Counted from the first letter of the stretch, positions 37,407 through 47,190 are shown. The stretch is 64,000 nucleotides of DNA from Erythrobacter ani (GCF_019204025.1 NZ_JAGSPB010000003.1:434001-498000); one strand, 5' to 3'. Program-made: numbers and translations. Notes: generated from the sequence alone by a model not told the origin.

Positions 37407-38562
37407 GAGCGCGGCTTTCCAGGGATTGTTTCGCGCGCATGCGGGCTTGCGCGTCGATGTGCAGCACGTCGTCTAACGTGCCGGGAGCTTTCGCAGCATA
37501 TGTGCTTAGGGTGCTTTCCACCACTGCCGTGATGTCCATGAACCCAATCTGACCATTCAGAAACGCTGCGACCGCAATTTCGTTCGCAGCATTCAGGATT
37601 GCCGGGGCCGAACCGCCAGCTTCGATCGCTTCGCGGCAAATGCGCGTCGCCGGGAACAAGTCTTCATTTGTAGGTTCAAACGTCAGCTGGCCGATTTCCG
37701 CCAGATTCAATGGCTTAAGGTCGGTCTCCATCCGCTCGGGCCATGCAAGGCACGATGCGATCGGCACCCGCATATCCGAAGGGCCGAGTTGGGCGAGCGT
37801 CGAGCGATCGCGATATTCGACCATCGAATGGACGATGCTTTGCGGGTGGACCACGATCTCTATCCTGTCGAGACCGACCGGGAACAGATGATGTGCTTCG
37901 ATGAATTCGAGGCCCTTGTTCATCATTGTTGCCGAATCAATAGTGATTTTCGCGCCCATGTCCCAGTTCGGATGCTTAAGAGCCTGCTCGCGAGTCACAG
38001 TCTTCAGCTGCTCTGCGCCAAACGTCCGGAATGGGCCGCCACTCGCCGTCAGGATGATACGCCGAACGTTCTCGATGCTATCGCCTGCAAGGCACTGAAA
38101 GATCGCGTTGTGCTCAGAATCAGTGGGTAGCAACGTCGCACCCGAGCGTTCCACCGCCGATTTGAGTATCTCGCCCGAGGAAACAAGTGCCTCCTTGTTC
38201 GCCAGCGCTATCGTTCCGCCGCGCTCGACAGCAGCCATAACAGGTTCGAGACCTGCGCAGCCGACAATGGCTGCAACAGTGACGTCCACCGGAATACGTG
38301 CCGCATCGCATAATGCCTGCGAACCGCCCGCTGCCTCAATTGCCGTGCCAGCGAGCGCTGCCTTCAGGTCTCCGAGGCAAGCCTCATCGCCGACGACCGC
38401 AAGCTTTGCGTCGAATTCCCGCGCGAGCCTGGCCAGGTCACCGGCAGAGCAATTGGCTGTCACTGCCTCCACGCGCCAGAGGTCCGGGTTGCTCCTGACC
38501 AGATCAAGAGTTGATGCTCCGATCGATCCGGTCGCGCCGAGTATGGTGATCGAACGGGTCAT
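37399..38562 (-). CDS. dxr: 1-deoxy-D-xylulose 5-phosphate reductoisomerase
   Basis: Second step of the MEP isoprenoid pathway, using NADPH, 387 residues. The NADPH motif ILGATGSIGASTLDLV opens the protein; the NKEALVSSG region and the PTDSEHNAIFQ and SASGGPFR-like (TASGGPFRT) segments hold the metal- and substrate-binding residues; the C-terminal WPERMETD stretch also fits. Sits between cdsA and rseP in a long same-strand run. Confidence 0.96.
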   Translation of the reverse strand: MTRSITILGATGSIGASTLDLVRSNPDLWRVEAVTANCSAGDLARLAREFDAKLAVVGDEACLGDLKAALAGTAIEAAGGSQALCDAARIPVDVTVAAIVGCAGLEPVMAAVERGGTIALANKEALVSSGEILKSAVERSGATLLPTDSEHNAIFQCLAGDSIENVRRIILTASGGPFRTFGAEQLKTVTREQALKHPNWDMGAKITIDSATMMNKGLEFIEAHHLFPVGLDRIEIVVHPQSIVHSMVEYRDRSTLAQLGPSDMRVPIASCLAWPERMETDLKPLNLAEIGQLTFEPTNEDLFPATRICREAIEAGGSAPAILNAANEIAVAAFLNGQIGFMDITAVVESTLSTYAAKAPGTLDDVLHIDAQARMRAKQSLESRALV

Positions 38563-38563
38563 G

Positions 38564-39310
38564 TCACAGTCCCAGCGACGCGGGCACGACCGCGATCAAA
38601 AACACAACGAAATAGACTGCAAGGAAGCCATCGGCACGGTCGAACACACCGCCATGGCCCGGGATCAGATTGCTTGAATCCTTTACCCCGGCGCGCCGTT
38701 TCATCCAGCTTTCGAAGAAGTCGCCCGATTGCGCGAGTACTGCGACCAAAGCGCCTGCGGCGATTGCGGTCACAACGTTCAGCCAGGCGAAGCCTTCGAA
38801 CGCCGCGGGACCGAAATCGGTAAGGTCGATACCGATACCAACAGCGCCGGCGGCGAGCGCGCCGCCAATTAGCCCGGCCCATGTCTTTGAAGGGCTTATC
38901 GATGGAGCGATCTTCGGTCCACCCACTGCGCGCCCCATGAAATATGCTCCGACATCGACTGCGACTACGGGCGCAAGGAAAACAAGCAGAACCTCCAACG
39001 GTCCGTAGCTCATGCGCACTTGCATCAAGGCATAGGCAGCGGCGCTGACATATGCCGCGCCGAAGAATGACCACGCCACCTCGCCAAGCGCGGTCAAACC
39101 GAAAGCGCGCACAAGCCTGTTCCATTCCCACAGCACGAGCCCCGCCAGCAAAGCCACGAAACCGACCCACCACCAGCCGCCCAGCCAAAGCGCTACGCTG
39201 ACGATTCCTACCATCACGATGCCCGAAACAAACCGAACCGGAAGATCGGCCAAGCCCTTTACGGTATCCTTGGCACGCTGCCGTTTCGACATCGCCTTAT
39301 CGTCCGCCAT
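38564..39310 (-). CDS. cdsA: Phosphatidate cytidylyltransferase
   Basis: Makes CDP-diacylglycerol for phospholipid synthesis, about 248 residues. Polytopic inner membrane protein; the CdsA signature near the C-terminus is SPSKTWAGLIGGALAAG followed by KDSSNLIPGHGGVFDRADG. Start ATG at 39310 overlaps the uppS stop by 14 bases; a start at 39292 is an alternative. One base separates its stop from the dxr start codon. Confidence 0.95.
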   Translation of the reverse strand: MADDKAMSKRQRAKDTVKGLADLPVRFVSGIVMVGIVSVALWLGGWWWVGFVALLAGLVLWEWNRLVRAFGLTALGEVAWSFFGAAYVSAAAYALMQVRMSYGPLEVLLVFLAPVVAVDVGAYFMGRAVGGPKIAPSISPSKTWAGLIGGALAAGAVGIGIDLTDFGPAAFEGFAWLNVVTAIAAGALVAVLAQSGDFFESWMKRRAGVKDSSNLIPGHGGVFDRADGFLAVYFVVFLIAVVPASLGL

Positions 39311-40019
39311 AGCGACGCTCCCGGCGGGCAAAGTCATCAAGTGCCTGTGCAAGGTGTTCCGGCTTGAAATCCGGCCAAAGGGTGTCAACGAAAAGCATTT
39401 CGGCATAGGCCGCCTGCCATAGCAGGAAGTTCGATAGGCGTATCTCTCCGCTTGTGCGGATGAGCAGGTCCAGCGGAGGCAAATCGCTGGTGTCCAGCTG
39501 CGCCTCGATCGTCGCGGCGGAAATTTCTCCCTTGGCGGCCGCCTTCGCTGCGGCGCGGGCGATTTCGTGCTGCGCTCCGTAATTCAGCGCTACAGCCAGT
39601 TTCTTTGTGCCATTCGCCGTCTGCGCAAGCGCATCCTCAAGCATGTCGACGATATCGGGCGCCAGCGACTGCCAATCGCCGATGATATGGAGCTTCACAT
39701 CATTGGCGACGAATTCGGGCAAGTCGGATTTGATGAATTTGCGCATCAGGTTCATCAGATCGTCGACTTCGTCCTCCGAACGTTTCCAGTTCTCTGACGA
39801 AAAAGCGTACAGCGTCAGGCAGTCGAGATTGAGAGGTCCCAAGCCGCGCACGAGCCGACGCACGGCCTCTACACCGCGCTGGTGACCGACCGAGCGAGGC
39901 AAGCCGCGCTTTTTCGCCCAGCGACCATTGCCATCCATGATGATGGCTACGTGACGGGCGCCCGGACCATTGTCCTTGAGATGGGCGTGACCATCAGACT
40001 GAGCGGGCATATCGCCCAT
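39297..40019 (-). CDS. uppS: Isoprenyl diphosphate synthase (undecaprenyl-PP synthase family)
   Basis: cis-Prenyltransferase that makes the C55 (or decaprenyl-type) lipid carrier for peptidoglycan, 240 residues. The catalytic MDGNGRWAKKRGLPRSVGH with the essential Asp lies near residue 28, TLYAFSSENWKRS in the middle, and RTSGEIRLSNFLLWQAAYAE near the C-terminus. Overlaps cdsA by 14 bases. Confidence 0.95.
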   Translation of the reverse strand: MGDMPAQSDGHAHLKDNGPGARHVAIIMDGNGRWAKKRGLPRSVGHQRGVEAVRRLVRGLGPLNLDCLTLYAFSSENWKRSEDEVDDLMNLMRKFIKSDLPEFVANDVKLHIIGDWQSLAPDIVDMLEDALAQTANGTKKLAVALNYGAQHEIARAAAKAAAKGEISAATIEAQLDTSDLPPLDLLIRTSGEIRLSNFLLWQAAYAEMLFVDTLWPDFKPEHLAQALDDFARRERRYGGR

Positions 40020-40043
40020 TGGCTGTCCCCCGCCCTACGCAAA

Positions 40044-40601
40044 TCACTGCGTAAGGATTTCCTGTTCTTTCTTGGCTGCCGCGTCGTCGGCTTCGGCGAC
40101 GTATTTGTCGGTCAGCTTCTGAACTTCGTCCTCCATTCGCTTGCGATCGTCTTCGGAGATGTCCTTTTTCTTCTCATCCGTCTTCAGGTCTTCCATGCCG
40201 TCCCGCCGCACGTTGCGGATGGCGATCTTGGCTTTCTCGGCATATTGCCCGGCGAGCTTCGCAAGTTCCTTGCGCCGTTCTTCCGTAAGGTCAGGCATTG
40301 GCAATCGCACCGTCTGGCCGTCCGTCATCGGGTTGAGACCGAGGTTCGCTTTGGTGATTCCCTTTTCGACCGCCGCCACGTTTGACTTGTCCCAAACCTG
40401 TACAGCCAACATGCGGGGCTCCGGAGCGTTCACTGTCGCGACCTGGTTGAGCGGCATCATCGCACCGTAAACCTCGACCTGAACCGGGTCGAGCAAGCTC
40501 GTATTGGCCCGTCCGGTGCGCAGGCCCGACAGGTCGCTTTTCAGCGCGTCGACCGCGCCGCTCATTCGGCGCTCGATATCTGCCTTGTCATATTGCGGCA
40601 T
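40044..40601 (-). CDS. frr: Ribosome recycling factor
   Basis: Splits post-termination ribosomes with EF-G, 185 residues. Diagnostic stretches: LKSDLSGLRTGRANTSLLDPV, VNAPEPRMLAVQVWDKS and the tail helix EDEVQKLTDKYVAEAD. Only three bases separate its start from the pyrH stop; the order rpsB-tsf-pyrH-frr-uppS is classic. Confidence 0.96.
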   Translation of the reverse strand: MPQYDKADIERRMSGAVDALKSDLSGLRTGRANTSLLDPVQVEVYGAMMPLNQVATVNAPEPRMLAVQVWDKSNVAAVEKGITKANLGLNPMTDGQTVRLPMPDLTEERRKELAKLAGQYAEKAKIAIRNVRRDGMEDLKTDEKKKDISEDDRKRMEDEVQKLTDKYVAEADDAAAKKEQEILTQ

Positions 40602-40604
40602 GGA

Positions 40605-41327
40605 TTACGCTTCCTTCTGTACTATCGTTTGCGTGCCCTTGCCCGAAAGGACAGTGGCGACGTTGCCTTTTTCACGGATCGAGAACACCACTATCGGAAT
40701 GTCGTTCTCACGGCAAAGCGCTACCGCTGTCGCATCCATCACTTTAAGATTGGCGGACAGAACTTGGTCGTAGCTTATCGTATCGAATCGCGTCGCATCA
40801 GGGTTGTATTTCGGATCGCTGTCATACACCCCATCGACACTCGTACCCTTGAGCAAGGCGTCGCAGTTCATCTCGGCTGCCCGCAAAGCGGCGCCGGTAT
40901 CGGTGGTGAAGAAAGGATTGCCGGTGCCGGCCGCGAAGATGACAATCCGGCCCTTTTCCAGATGACGCTCCGCTCGGCGGCGGATGTAGGGCTCGCATAC
41001 GCTGCTCATCGGAATGGCCGATTGGACCCGCGTTGGGACACCCTGCTGCTCAAGCGCGTCCTGCATCGCGAGCGCGTTCATCACCGTGGCCAGCATGCCC
41101 ATGTAGTCGCCGGTTGTTCGGTCGAGACCGCGCGCCGCCCCTGCAACCCCGCGAAATATGTTGCCCCCGCCGATGACGAGGCACACCTGAAGCCCTGTTT
41201 CCTGCGCGGCCTTCACTTCTTCGGCAAGGCGCGCCACGTAAGCTGGATCGATCCCGTATTCCTGCTCGCCCATAAGCACCTCGCCTGAAAGCTTCAGGAG
41301 GACGCGCTTGATTTCGGGTAAGGCCAT
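40605..41327 (-). CDS. pyrH: Uridylate kinase
   Basis: Phosphorylates UMP to UDP, hexameric cytosolic enzyme of the amino acid kinase fold, 240 residues. Motifs: [12 protein letters not shown] near the start, [32 protein letters not shown], and [21 protein letters not shown] transcription start is likely in the 293-base gap after the tsf terminator. Confidence 0.96.
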   Translation of the reverse strand: MALPEIKRVLLKLSGEVLMGEQEYGIDPAYVARLAEEVKAAQETGLQVCLVIGGGNIFRGVAGAARGLDRTTGDYMGMLATVMNALAMQDALEQQGVPTRVQSAIPMSSVCEPYIRRRAERHLEKGRIVIFAAGTGNPFFTTDTGAALRAAEMNCDALLKGTSVDGVYDSDPKYNPDATRFDTISYDQVLSANLKVMDATAVALCRENDIPIVVFSIREKGNVATVLSGKGTQTIVQKEA

Positions 41328-41555
41328 GATCGGGAGTGTCTTTCGCTGAGAGACGGGACTGCGTTGCCCTTATCCGTGAGGGGCCGTGCTGCCAAGAGGG
41401 ATAGCGCGCTCAGGGGAGAGATCATCGGCCCTCGCATGGTTATGGGTTGCTCCTACCAAACGCCCCATCTGGCCATTCAAGCGCGCATTTTCATCGATGG
41501 TTTTCAGACCGTTGGCTGCACATGGTTCACGCCGATCCAAAAGTCCTACACATCC

Positions 41556-41592
41556 AAAAACGGCCGCCGCAGCGTGTTTCGCTGCGGCGGCC
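41556..41592 (-). terminator. Rho-independent terminator of rpsB-tsf
   Basis: A perfect 13-base-pair stem, GGCCGCCGCAGCG against its complement, with a 5-base loop, followed on the minus strand by G and five T. It lies 29 bases after the tsf stop. Confidence 0.9.
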
Positions 41593-41620
41593 GAGTGTTT
41601 CGAGTGAAGTCGGAAGACGC

Positions 41621-42547
41621 TTAGCCGCCGACCGCTGCTGCGACCTCTGCTGCAAAGTCGCTTTCTTCCTTTTCGATGCCTTCGCCGAGCTGGTAGCGAA
41701 CATAATCCACCAGCTTGATCGACGCGCCAGCTTCGTTGGCGGTGCGCGCGACATATTCCTCGACAGTTGCCTTGCCGTCTTTCACGAAGATCTGGCTGAG
41801 CAGAGCGTTTTCCTTGGCGTACTTCTTGACGGCACCTTCGACCATCTTTTCCTGGACGTTTTCAGGCTTGCCGCTTTCGGCTGCCTTTTCCTGCGCGATG
41901 GCGCGTTCGCGCGCAATCACGTCAGCGTCGAGGCCATCGGCGTTGAGAGCCTGCGGGAACATCGCTGCTGCGTGCTGCGCGATATCTTTGCCCAGAGCGG
42001 CCAGAACATCCTCGCTTGCATCGCCTTCGAGAGCGACGATCACGCCGATCTTGCCAAGGCCATCCGCTGCGGCGTTGTGCACGTAAGGCACGACCGCACC
42101 TTTCTCTACCGACACGATCCGCATGCGGCGGATTTGCTGGTTTTCTCCGATGGTCGCGACATTTTCGGTCAGCTTGTCAGCAACAGTGCCGCCATCGGGA
42201 TAGCCTGCGCTCTTGAGCGCATCGACATCATCATTGTCCAGTGTCAGGGCAACTTGTGTGGTCTTGCGTACGAAGTCTTGGAACTGGTCGTTCTTGGCGA
42301 CAAAGTCGGTTTCCGAATTCACTTCGACGGCGACGCCCTTCGTGCCTTGAACGGCAACACCAACGAGGCCTTCGGCTGCGGTCCGGCTCGATTTCTTCTG
42401 AGCTGTGGCGAGGCCTTTCGCGCGGAGCGCGTCGACAGCGGCTTCGATATCGCCGCCCGCTTCGGTCAGCGCTTTCTTCGCGTCCATCATGCCTGCGCCG
42501 GTTTTTTCGCGCAGCGTTTTCACGTCGGCGACGGTGAAATCAGCCAT
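41621..42547 (-). CDS. tsf: Elongation factor Ts
   Basis: Guanine nucleotide exchange factor for EF-Tu, 308 residues. N-terminal UBA-like region [25 protein letters not shown], then [14 protein letters not shown] and the two subdomains with [20 protein letters not shown] strong terminator follows. Separated from rpsB by about 105 bases with a GC-rich hairpin. Confidence 0.97.
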   Translation of the reverse strand: MADFTVADVKTLREKTGAGMMDAKKALTEAGGDIEAAVDALRAKGLATAQKKSSRTAAEGLVGVAVQGTKGVAVEVNSETDFVAKNDQFQDFVRKTTQVALTLDNDDVDALKSAGYPDGGTVADKLTENVATIGENQQIRRMRIVSVEKGAVVPYVHNAAADGLGKIGVIVALEGDASEDVLAALGKDIAQHAAAMFPQALNADGLDADVIARERAIAQEKAAESGKPENVQEKMVEGAVKKYAKENALLSQIFVKDGKATVEEYVARTANEAGASIKLVDYVRYQLGEGIEKEESDFAAEVAAAVGG

Positions 42548-42571
42548 TCTTGAATTCCTTTAAGGATTTGG

Positions 42572-42600
42572 GCGCCGGGCTCATAAGCGATGCCCGGCGC
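42572..42600 (-). other. Hairpin in the rpsB-tsf intergenic region
   Basis: Arms GCGCCGGGC and GCCCGGCGC (9 bp, perfect) with an 11-base loop. No T-run follows, so it is more likely an attenuator or RNA-processing site than a terminator. Confidence 0.5.
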
Positions 42601-42652
42601 GATAGTATCGAATTGTGACGCGCATTGGAAACGCGTCGCTAAGGGGTGAAGT

Positions 42653-43408
42653 TTAGGCTTCGGCAGCCGCTTCGACGGGAGGTTCCGCCATCGCGCCAAC
42701 GTCTTCGCCCGAATCCGCCTGCGCACCGCCCTTACCGGCATTCGCCGCATCGCTGATTGCCTGGCAATAAAGCCGGACAGCACGGCTCGCATCGTCATTG
42801 CCCGGAACGGGAAATGCGATGCCGCTGGGATCGACATTGGTGTCGAGCACGGCGATCACCGGAATACCGAGCACTGCGGCCTCCTTGATGGCGAGGTCTT
42901 CCTTGTTGGCGTCGATCACGAACATCACGTCGGGAATGCCGCCCATATCGCGAATGCCGCCAAGCGACATTTCAAGCTTGTCGCGCTCACGCGTGAGCTG
43001 AAGGACCTCCTTCTTGGTGAAGCCGCTGGTGTCACCCGAAAGCTGCTCTTCAAGGGTCTTGAGACGCTTGATCGAGCCGCTGATGGTCTTCCAGTTGGTG
43101 AGCATGCCGCCCAGCCAACGGTGGTTGACGAAGTGCTGGCCCGACTGGCGGGCTGCTTCTGCGATAGGCTCCTGTGCCTGGCGCTTGGTGCCGACGAACA
43201 GAACCTTGCCGCCGGACCGGACAGTTTGCTCGACGAAATCCAGAGCGCGCGCGAAGAGCGGCACAGTCTGTGACAGGTCGATGATGTGAACACCGTTGCG
43301 GTTGCCGAAGATATACGGCTTCATCCGCGGGTTCCAGCGGTGGGTCTGGTGGCCGAAATCCGCGCCGGCCTCGATCAATTGCTGCATTGTGACGGTGGTG
43401 CCCGCCAT
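42653..43408 (-). CDS. rpsB: 30S ribosomal protein S2
   Basis: uS2, 251 residues. The start at 43408 ([20 protein letters not shown]) is the standard one; a much longer upstream frame is not coding. Typical segments: [31 protein letters not shown] and [14 protein letters not shown]. The roughly 200-base leader before it could hold the autoregulatory S2 site. Divergent from a small SOS-type gene. Confidence 0.96.
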   Translation of the reverse strand: MAGTTVTMQQLIEAGADFGHQTHRWNPRMKPYIFGNRNGVHIIDLSQTVPLFARALDFVEQTVRSGGKVLFVGTKRQAQEPIAEAARQSGQHFVNHRWLGGMLTNWKTISGSIKRLKTLEEQLSGDTSGFTKKEVLQLTRERDKLEMSLGGIRDMGGIPDVMFVIDANKEDLAIKEAAVLGIPVIAVLDTNVDPSGIAFPVPGNDDASRAVRLYCQAISDAANAGKGGAQADSGEDVGAMAEPPVEAAAEA

Positions 43409-43629
43409 AAATAATTCCTTTCCGGTTGGTCCTCTGGAAGGCTTGGAACCGCTGGCGGAGATCCCGCTTGCGGCACCGGTATGAAGCGCCTTCCATGTGA
43501 ATTTCGCCGATTCGCCAAGGCCAGGTGCCCGTAGAGAACAGCGAGGCCGCGCACTTAGCGATGCCTCGTCCAGAAATCCAGTCTTTTTCGGAAATTCGCC
43601 CCTGCGCCAATTTTTCTCTTGACCGAACG

Positions 43630-43644
43630 GAACAAATACGGAAC
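43630..43644. promoter_or_regulatory. LexA-type SOS box
   Basis: GAAC-N7-GAAC, exactly GAACAAATACGGAAC, the alphaproteobacterial LexA consensus. It overlaps the spacer of a possible plus-strand promoter (TTGACC at 43619-43624, AACATA 17 bases later), 90 bases before the small membrane protein start and between it and divergent rpsB. A one-base-off EcfG match (GGAAC-N16-CGTG) overlaps it. Confidence 0.6.
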
Positions 43645-43733
43645 ATAGCCGTGAGAACAAAGATGGTACGCAATTCTACCGATATGGTCCACCTGTTTCG
43701 CGGTTCCGTGTCGTCAGCATGAGGGGAATGACC

Positions 43734-44006
43734 ATGATTGCAGCAACGCTTTCCGTATTGATAACCGTGGTTGTCATTGCCACGATGCTTGCTCTGGCCG
43801 ACTTCTGGCTGCGCGCCAGCAGCGCTTATGCTTCGCTTAAACGGCAGAGTGATCTGGTGAAAGCAGGGTTCGTTCCGCAGGTAGAGGCGCAAATAATAAG
43901 GCTTCGCCCTGTCGCACCCCGAACGTCACCTTCCGCTACGCGCCCGTTTGCTACGCGCCTTCCGCGCCGCGAGATGACGTCTTCTCGTTTGCACGGCGCC
44001 GCTTGA
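43734..44006 (+). CDS. Small single-pass membrane protein, candidate SOS-induced
   Basis: About 90 residues with one N-terminal membrane helix (MIAATLSVLITVVVIATMLAL) and a basic cytoplasmic tail with no recognised domain. The last third overlaps the convergent pssA gene by 56 bases and looks like antisense of it (Arg/Ser/Thr-rich), so the functional part may be the first 60 residues. Start ATG at 43734 has AGGGG eight to nine bases upstream; starts at 43719 and 43728 are possible. The LexA-type box upstream and the small size recall SOS cell division inhibitors such as Caulobacter SidA; this parallel is inference. Confidence 0.6.
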   Translation: MIAATLSVLITVVVIATMLALADFWLRASSAYASLKRQSDLVKAGFVPQVEAQIIRLRPVAPRTSPSATRPFATRLPRREMTSSRLHGAA

Positions 44007-44814
44007 TCCTGCCATATTTGATCAGCGCATATGGCATCAGCGCGAGATAGACTGCACTGATCGCAGTGAGTGACCACCATGGCTCCAGCAGCAACGCAGC
44101 GAAAGCCAGTGTCATCAACGCGATTAGCCAGAGCCTGATACCGCGACGCGGACGAATGGCAGCCCAGCTTAACGTGGCCATGTTGGAAATCAGCAGAACC
44201 GCCATCAGGCTGATCCAGATCGAAAGAATGATCGGATCGCGGAAGAATTCTATCCCTGTTTCCTGCCAGAGATAAAATGGAGCGAACGCGAGTCCTGCCC
44301 CCACAGGTGCCGGAACTCCGGTGAGGAAGCCTGCCGATTTGTGCGGTTGCTCATCGACATCGATCTGTGCGTTGAAACGAGCTAGGCGCAACGCACAGCA
44401 GATCGCAAATGCCAGCGCGGCAAACCAGCCGAAGCGGTCAAGTTCCTGCAGCGACCACATGTAGAGAATGAGCGCGGGGGCCATTCCGAAAGAGAGCGAA
44501 TCCGCAAGGCTGTCCAACTCGGCCCCGAACCGGGATTGTGCGTTCAGCAATCGGGCAATGCGGCCGTCGAGACCATCGAGGACTCCGGCCAGAATGACTG
44601 CCAGAATTGCAAAGGACCATTGCCCTTCGACGGCGAACCGGATGCCTGTAAGCCCGGAGGACAGTGCCGCCGCAGTGATCGCGTTGGGTAGCATGGCACG
44701 CAAACTAAGAGGACGAGCCTCCCCGATGCGTTCCGCATCGTCGTCCTCTGCGGCTTTCGGGCCGAGCCTGGCGCCGGATTGAAGATTGTTTGCTCTGGCA
44801 GGCGGTTTGGTCAA
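43951..44814 (-). CDS. pssA: CDP-diacylglycerol--serine O-phosphatidyltransferase
   Basis: Makes phosphatidylserine, precursor of phosphatidylethanolamine. About 287 residues with several membrane helices. The CDP-alcohol phosphotransferase motif is DGLDGRIARLLNAQSRFGAELDSLAD. Start taken as TTG at 44814 with GGGAA eight bases upstream, just after the psd stop; an internal start at RAMLPNAIT would be shorter. psd lies immediately upstream, so the pair makes PE. Confidence 0.9.
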   Translation of the reverse strand: MTKPPARANNLQSGARLGPKAAEDDDAERIGEARPLSLRAMLPNAITAAALSSGLTGIRFAVEGQWSFAILAVILAGVLDGLDGRIARLLNAQSRFGAELDSLADSLSFGMAPALILYMWSLQELDRFGWFAALAFAICCALRLARFNAQIDVDEQPHKSAGFLTGVPAPVGAGLAFAPFYLWQETGIEFFRDPIILSIWISLMAVLLISNMATLSWAAIRPRRGIRLWLIALMTLAFAALLLEPWWSLTAISAVYLALMPYALIKYGRIKRRRANEKTSSRGAEGA

Positions 44815-44836
44815 GTCACATTCCCGGAAGGATGCG

Positions 44837-45589
44837 TCACTGCGAAATGCCTTCGAGCAAGCCTTGCGTTCCGAGCTCTGCCAAGATCGTTTCACCGGCG
44901 ATGCAGCGCTGGCCGAGCAGGATTTTCGGATCTGTTCCTGCGGGAAGATACACATCGACACGGCTGCCGAACCGGATCAGGCCGACGCGCTGTCCCTTGG
45001 CCACGGTATCCCCCGGCTTCACCGAGGGAACGATGCGCCGTGCAATAAGACCCGCAATCTGCGTAAACCCGATCGCGATCCCGTCATTGCGCTCGACCAG
45101 GATGTGCTGGCGCTCATTTTCTTCGCTGGCCTTGTCCAGATCGGCGTTGACGAACTTGCCTGGAATGTAAACGAGCCGCCGGATCGTCCCGGCAATCGGC
45201 GCGCGGTTTATGTGAACATCGAATACACTCATGAAAATGGAGATGCGCGTAACCGGACCTTCGGGAAGACCTGCGTGACCCGATCCGTCATCGATCCGAA
45301 GCTCGGGCGGAGGCTCCACAGTCGTAATGAGCGATACGATCCCGTCCGCTGGCGCGACAATCGCGTTGTCAGCTTGCGGAACCACGCGCTCAGGATCCCT
45401 GAAGAACGCGAATACGCCCGCCGACAGCATCAGGAGCGGCCAGCCGATTATCTCCCAATCGAGAATCAGAAGCGGGACGAGACTGATTGCCACGGCGATC
45501 ACGCCATATTTGCGGCCTTCGGGATGGATCGGCGGCCAGCTCCAGCCAGCATCGCCGCGACCTTGATTATCGAGAATTTCACCTGCCAT
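44837..45589 (-). CDS. psd: Phosphatidylserine decarboxylase (short type)
   Basis: Pyruvoyl enzyme converting phosphatidylserine to phosphatidylethanolamine, about 250 residues. The self-cleavage site Gly-Ser is in [11 protein letters not shown] near the C-terminus, and the membrane-proximal N-terminal helices ([14 protein letters not shown]) precede the catalytic domain with [17 protein letters not shown] at 45589 chosen; a TTG at 45625 would add 12 residues. First of the psd-pssA pair. Confidence 0.9.
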   Translation of the reverse strand: MAGEILDNQGRGDAGWSWPPIHPEGRKYGVIAVAISLVPLLILDWEIIGWPLLMLSAGVFAFFRDPERVVPQADNAIVAPADGIVSLITTVEPPPELRIDDGSGHAGLPEGPVTRISIFMSVFDVHINRAPIAGTIRRLVYIPGKFVNADLDKASEENERQHILVERNDGIAIGFTQIAGLIARRIVPSVKPGDTVAKGQRVGLIRFGSRVDVYLPAGTDPKILLGQRCIAGETILAELGTQGLLEGISQ

Positions 45590-45725
45590 GGCTTGCCAGA
45601 TAGGCGGACCGGCCCAACCTCGCAAGCGATCTGAGCCTGAGTTTTCGGTCCGCGTCCGGTCAACCCACTGATTTTTTAGGGCTGAGCTCCGTCACGTTCA
45701 CCGTGTGAGCATCGCAAATCGTCAA

Positions 45726-46856
45726 TCAGGCAACTTTACGCACGAACACAGTTCCTGCTGAGTAACCAGCACCGAAACTGCAGATCAGGCCGGTATCCCC
45801 CTCTTTCAGGTCATCGCTATTCGAATGAAACGCGATAATCGAACCCGCGCTTGAGGTATTGCCATAGGTGTCGAGCACAGTCGGGCTTTCGTCATCATCC
45901 GCTTCGTGCCCCAGAACACGCTGCGCGATCAGTCTGTTCATCCCTGCATTAGCCTGGTGCAGCCAAAGCCGCCGAAGGGTCGTCGGGTCCATCTGCAGCT
46001 TCTCCGCCTCGTCGATGATCATTTGCGCGACCATGGGTACGACTTCCTTGAAGACCTTGCGGCCCTCCTGAACGAAAAGCTTGTCGGCCTTATCGGAAGT
46101 TTCGGGGTGCGCCCGATTGAGAAAGCCGAAATTGTTTCGAATGTTGTTGGAAAAGACGGTCTTGAGCTTGGTGCTTAGAATGTCCCAGTGCTGCGCCGGC
46201 GCTATCGCCGCGTCTTCAACCAGCACCGCTGTTGCCACGTCGCCGAAAATGAAATGACTGTCACGGTCGCGCCAGTTTAGGTGCCCGGACGTGATCTCCG
46301 GGCTCACGACCAGAACGCTTTTCGCATTGCCGGCGCGCACATAATCGGCGGCCGTCTGAATTCCGAATGTTGCAGAGGAACACGCGACATTCATATCGAA
46401 GCCGAAGCCGTCGATCCCCAGCGCTTGCTGGATCTCGATCGCCATCGCCGGATAGGCACGCTGCATGTTCGAGGCCGCACACAGCACTGCGTCCACATCC
46501 TTCGCGTCGCGCCCCGCTCGCTCAAGCGCCTCGCGAGCTGCGATCACGCCAATCTCAGCCATGATCGATAGCTCGTCATTGGTGCGCTCATCCCAACGCG
46601 GGCTCATGACGTCAGGATCGAGCACCGGCTCTTTCGCCAGCACGTGCCGCGATTTGATACCGCTCGCTTTCTCAATGAATTCGACCGAGGATTGCTGCAG
46701 CGGTTCGACATCGCCCGCTGCTATCGCATCGGAATTCTGCCGGTTGTAGCGATCAACATATTCGTTGAAGCTTTCGACAAGCTCCTCGTTCGAAATGGAG
46801 GCCTCAGGCGTAAACAGGCCGGTCGCGGAAATTACGGGACGATGGGTAAGCTGCAC
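45726..46856 (-). CDS. Beta-ketoacyl-ACP synthase III-like enzyme
   Basis: A 376-residue thiolase-superfamily enzyme that condenses an acyl primer with malonyl-ACP. The Cys-His-Asn triad is visible: Cys in NVACSSATFG, His in LWLHQANAGMN and Asn in TYGNTSSAG. It is longer than typical FabH (about 320) through an N-terminal insertion (NEYVDRYNRQNSDAIAAGDVE), so it could serve a dedicated fatty acid or secondary route instead of primary initiation. GTG start at 46856. A GC-rich hairpin lies in its leader (46880-46910). Confidence 0.88.
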   Translation of the reverse strand: MQLTHRPVISATGLFTPEASISNEELVESFNEYVDRYNRQNSDAIAAGDVEPLQQSSVEFIEKASGIKSRHVLAKEPVLDPDVMSPRWDERTNDELSIMAEIGVIAAREALERAGRDAKDVDAVLCAASNMQRAYPAMAIEIQQALGIDGFGFDMNVACSSATFGIQTAADYVRAGNAKSVLVVSPEITSGHLNWRDRDSHFIFGDVATAVLVEDAAIAPAQHWDILSTKLKTVFSNNIRNNFGFLNRAHPETSDKADKLFVQEGRKVFKEVVPMVAQMIIDEAEKLQMDPTTLRRLWLHQANAGMNRLIAQRVLGHEADDDESPTVLDTYGNTSSAGSIIAFHSNSDDLKEGDTGLICSFGAGYSAGTVFVRKVA

Positions 46857-47190
46857 GTTCTGCCTGACCTTTTCTTATCGGGGGGTGCGGGCAATAATGC
46901 CCTGCCCCCCTGCTAGCAAGAGCGAGTGCATAAGCAGCCTGCCGATTGACAATGAAGGGCGGTGGTGGCAGGGCTTGAATCGAACCGGAAAAATAACGCT
47001 TTGATATCAATCCTGTTCTTGGAACAAAGACAGACTCTCCCCCACACTCTCCCCCACATTTTCGTTCATTTAACGGTGGTTTGGTTCAACGTTTTGGCCG
47101 AAAAGCTGAATAAATGGGCGGTTCGCGGAGCGCCTGATCGCAACATAATAGCACGTTCTGACACTGTCCAATTGCGGGTTAGCGGCCTAG
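46857..47190. other. Gene-free 334-base stretch at a chromosome/island boundary
   Basis: It holds a leader hairpin for the KASIII-like gene (GGGGGG...CCCCCC arms, 46880-46910), a tRNA 3'-end-like piece (46963-46986; read on the minus strand GGTTCGATTC...CACCA, with an incomplete T stem), and a perfect 12-base tandem repeat, actctcccccac twice, at 47034-47057. No convincing gene in either strand. Confidence 0.5.
47034..47057. repeat. 12-base tandem duplication
   Basis: The unit actctcccccac occurs twice head-to-tail with no mismatch. It lies between the tRNA-like sequence and the excisionase genes and may be an arm site of an integrase; that is inference. Confidence 0.8.

Noticed and set aside
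41447..42553. 368-residue plus-strand open frame opposite tsf
   Set aside because: Covers the tsf terminator and gene in antisense; no family.
43629..43653. EcfG-like GGAAC-N16-CGTG overlapping the LexA box
   Set aside because: The -10 has a mismatch, and the exact LexA-type box is the better explanation; kept only as an alternative.
47000..47025. AGAAC-N16-CGTT near the island border
   Set aside because: The -35 half lacks the first G and no start codon lies close by.
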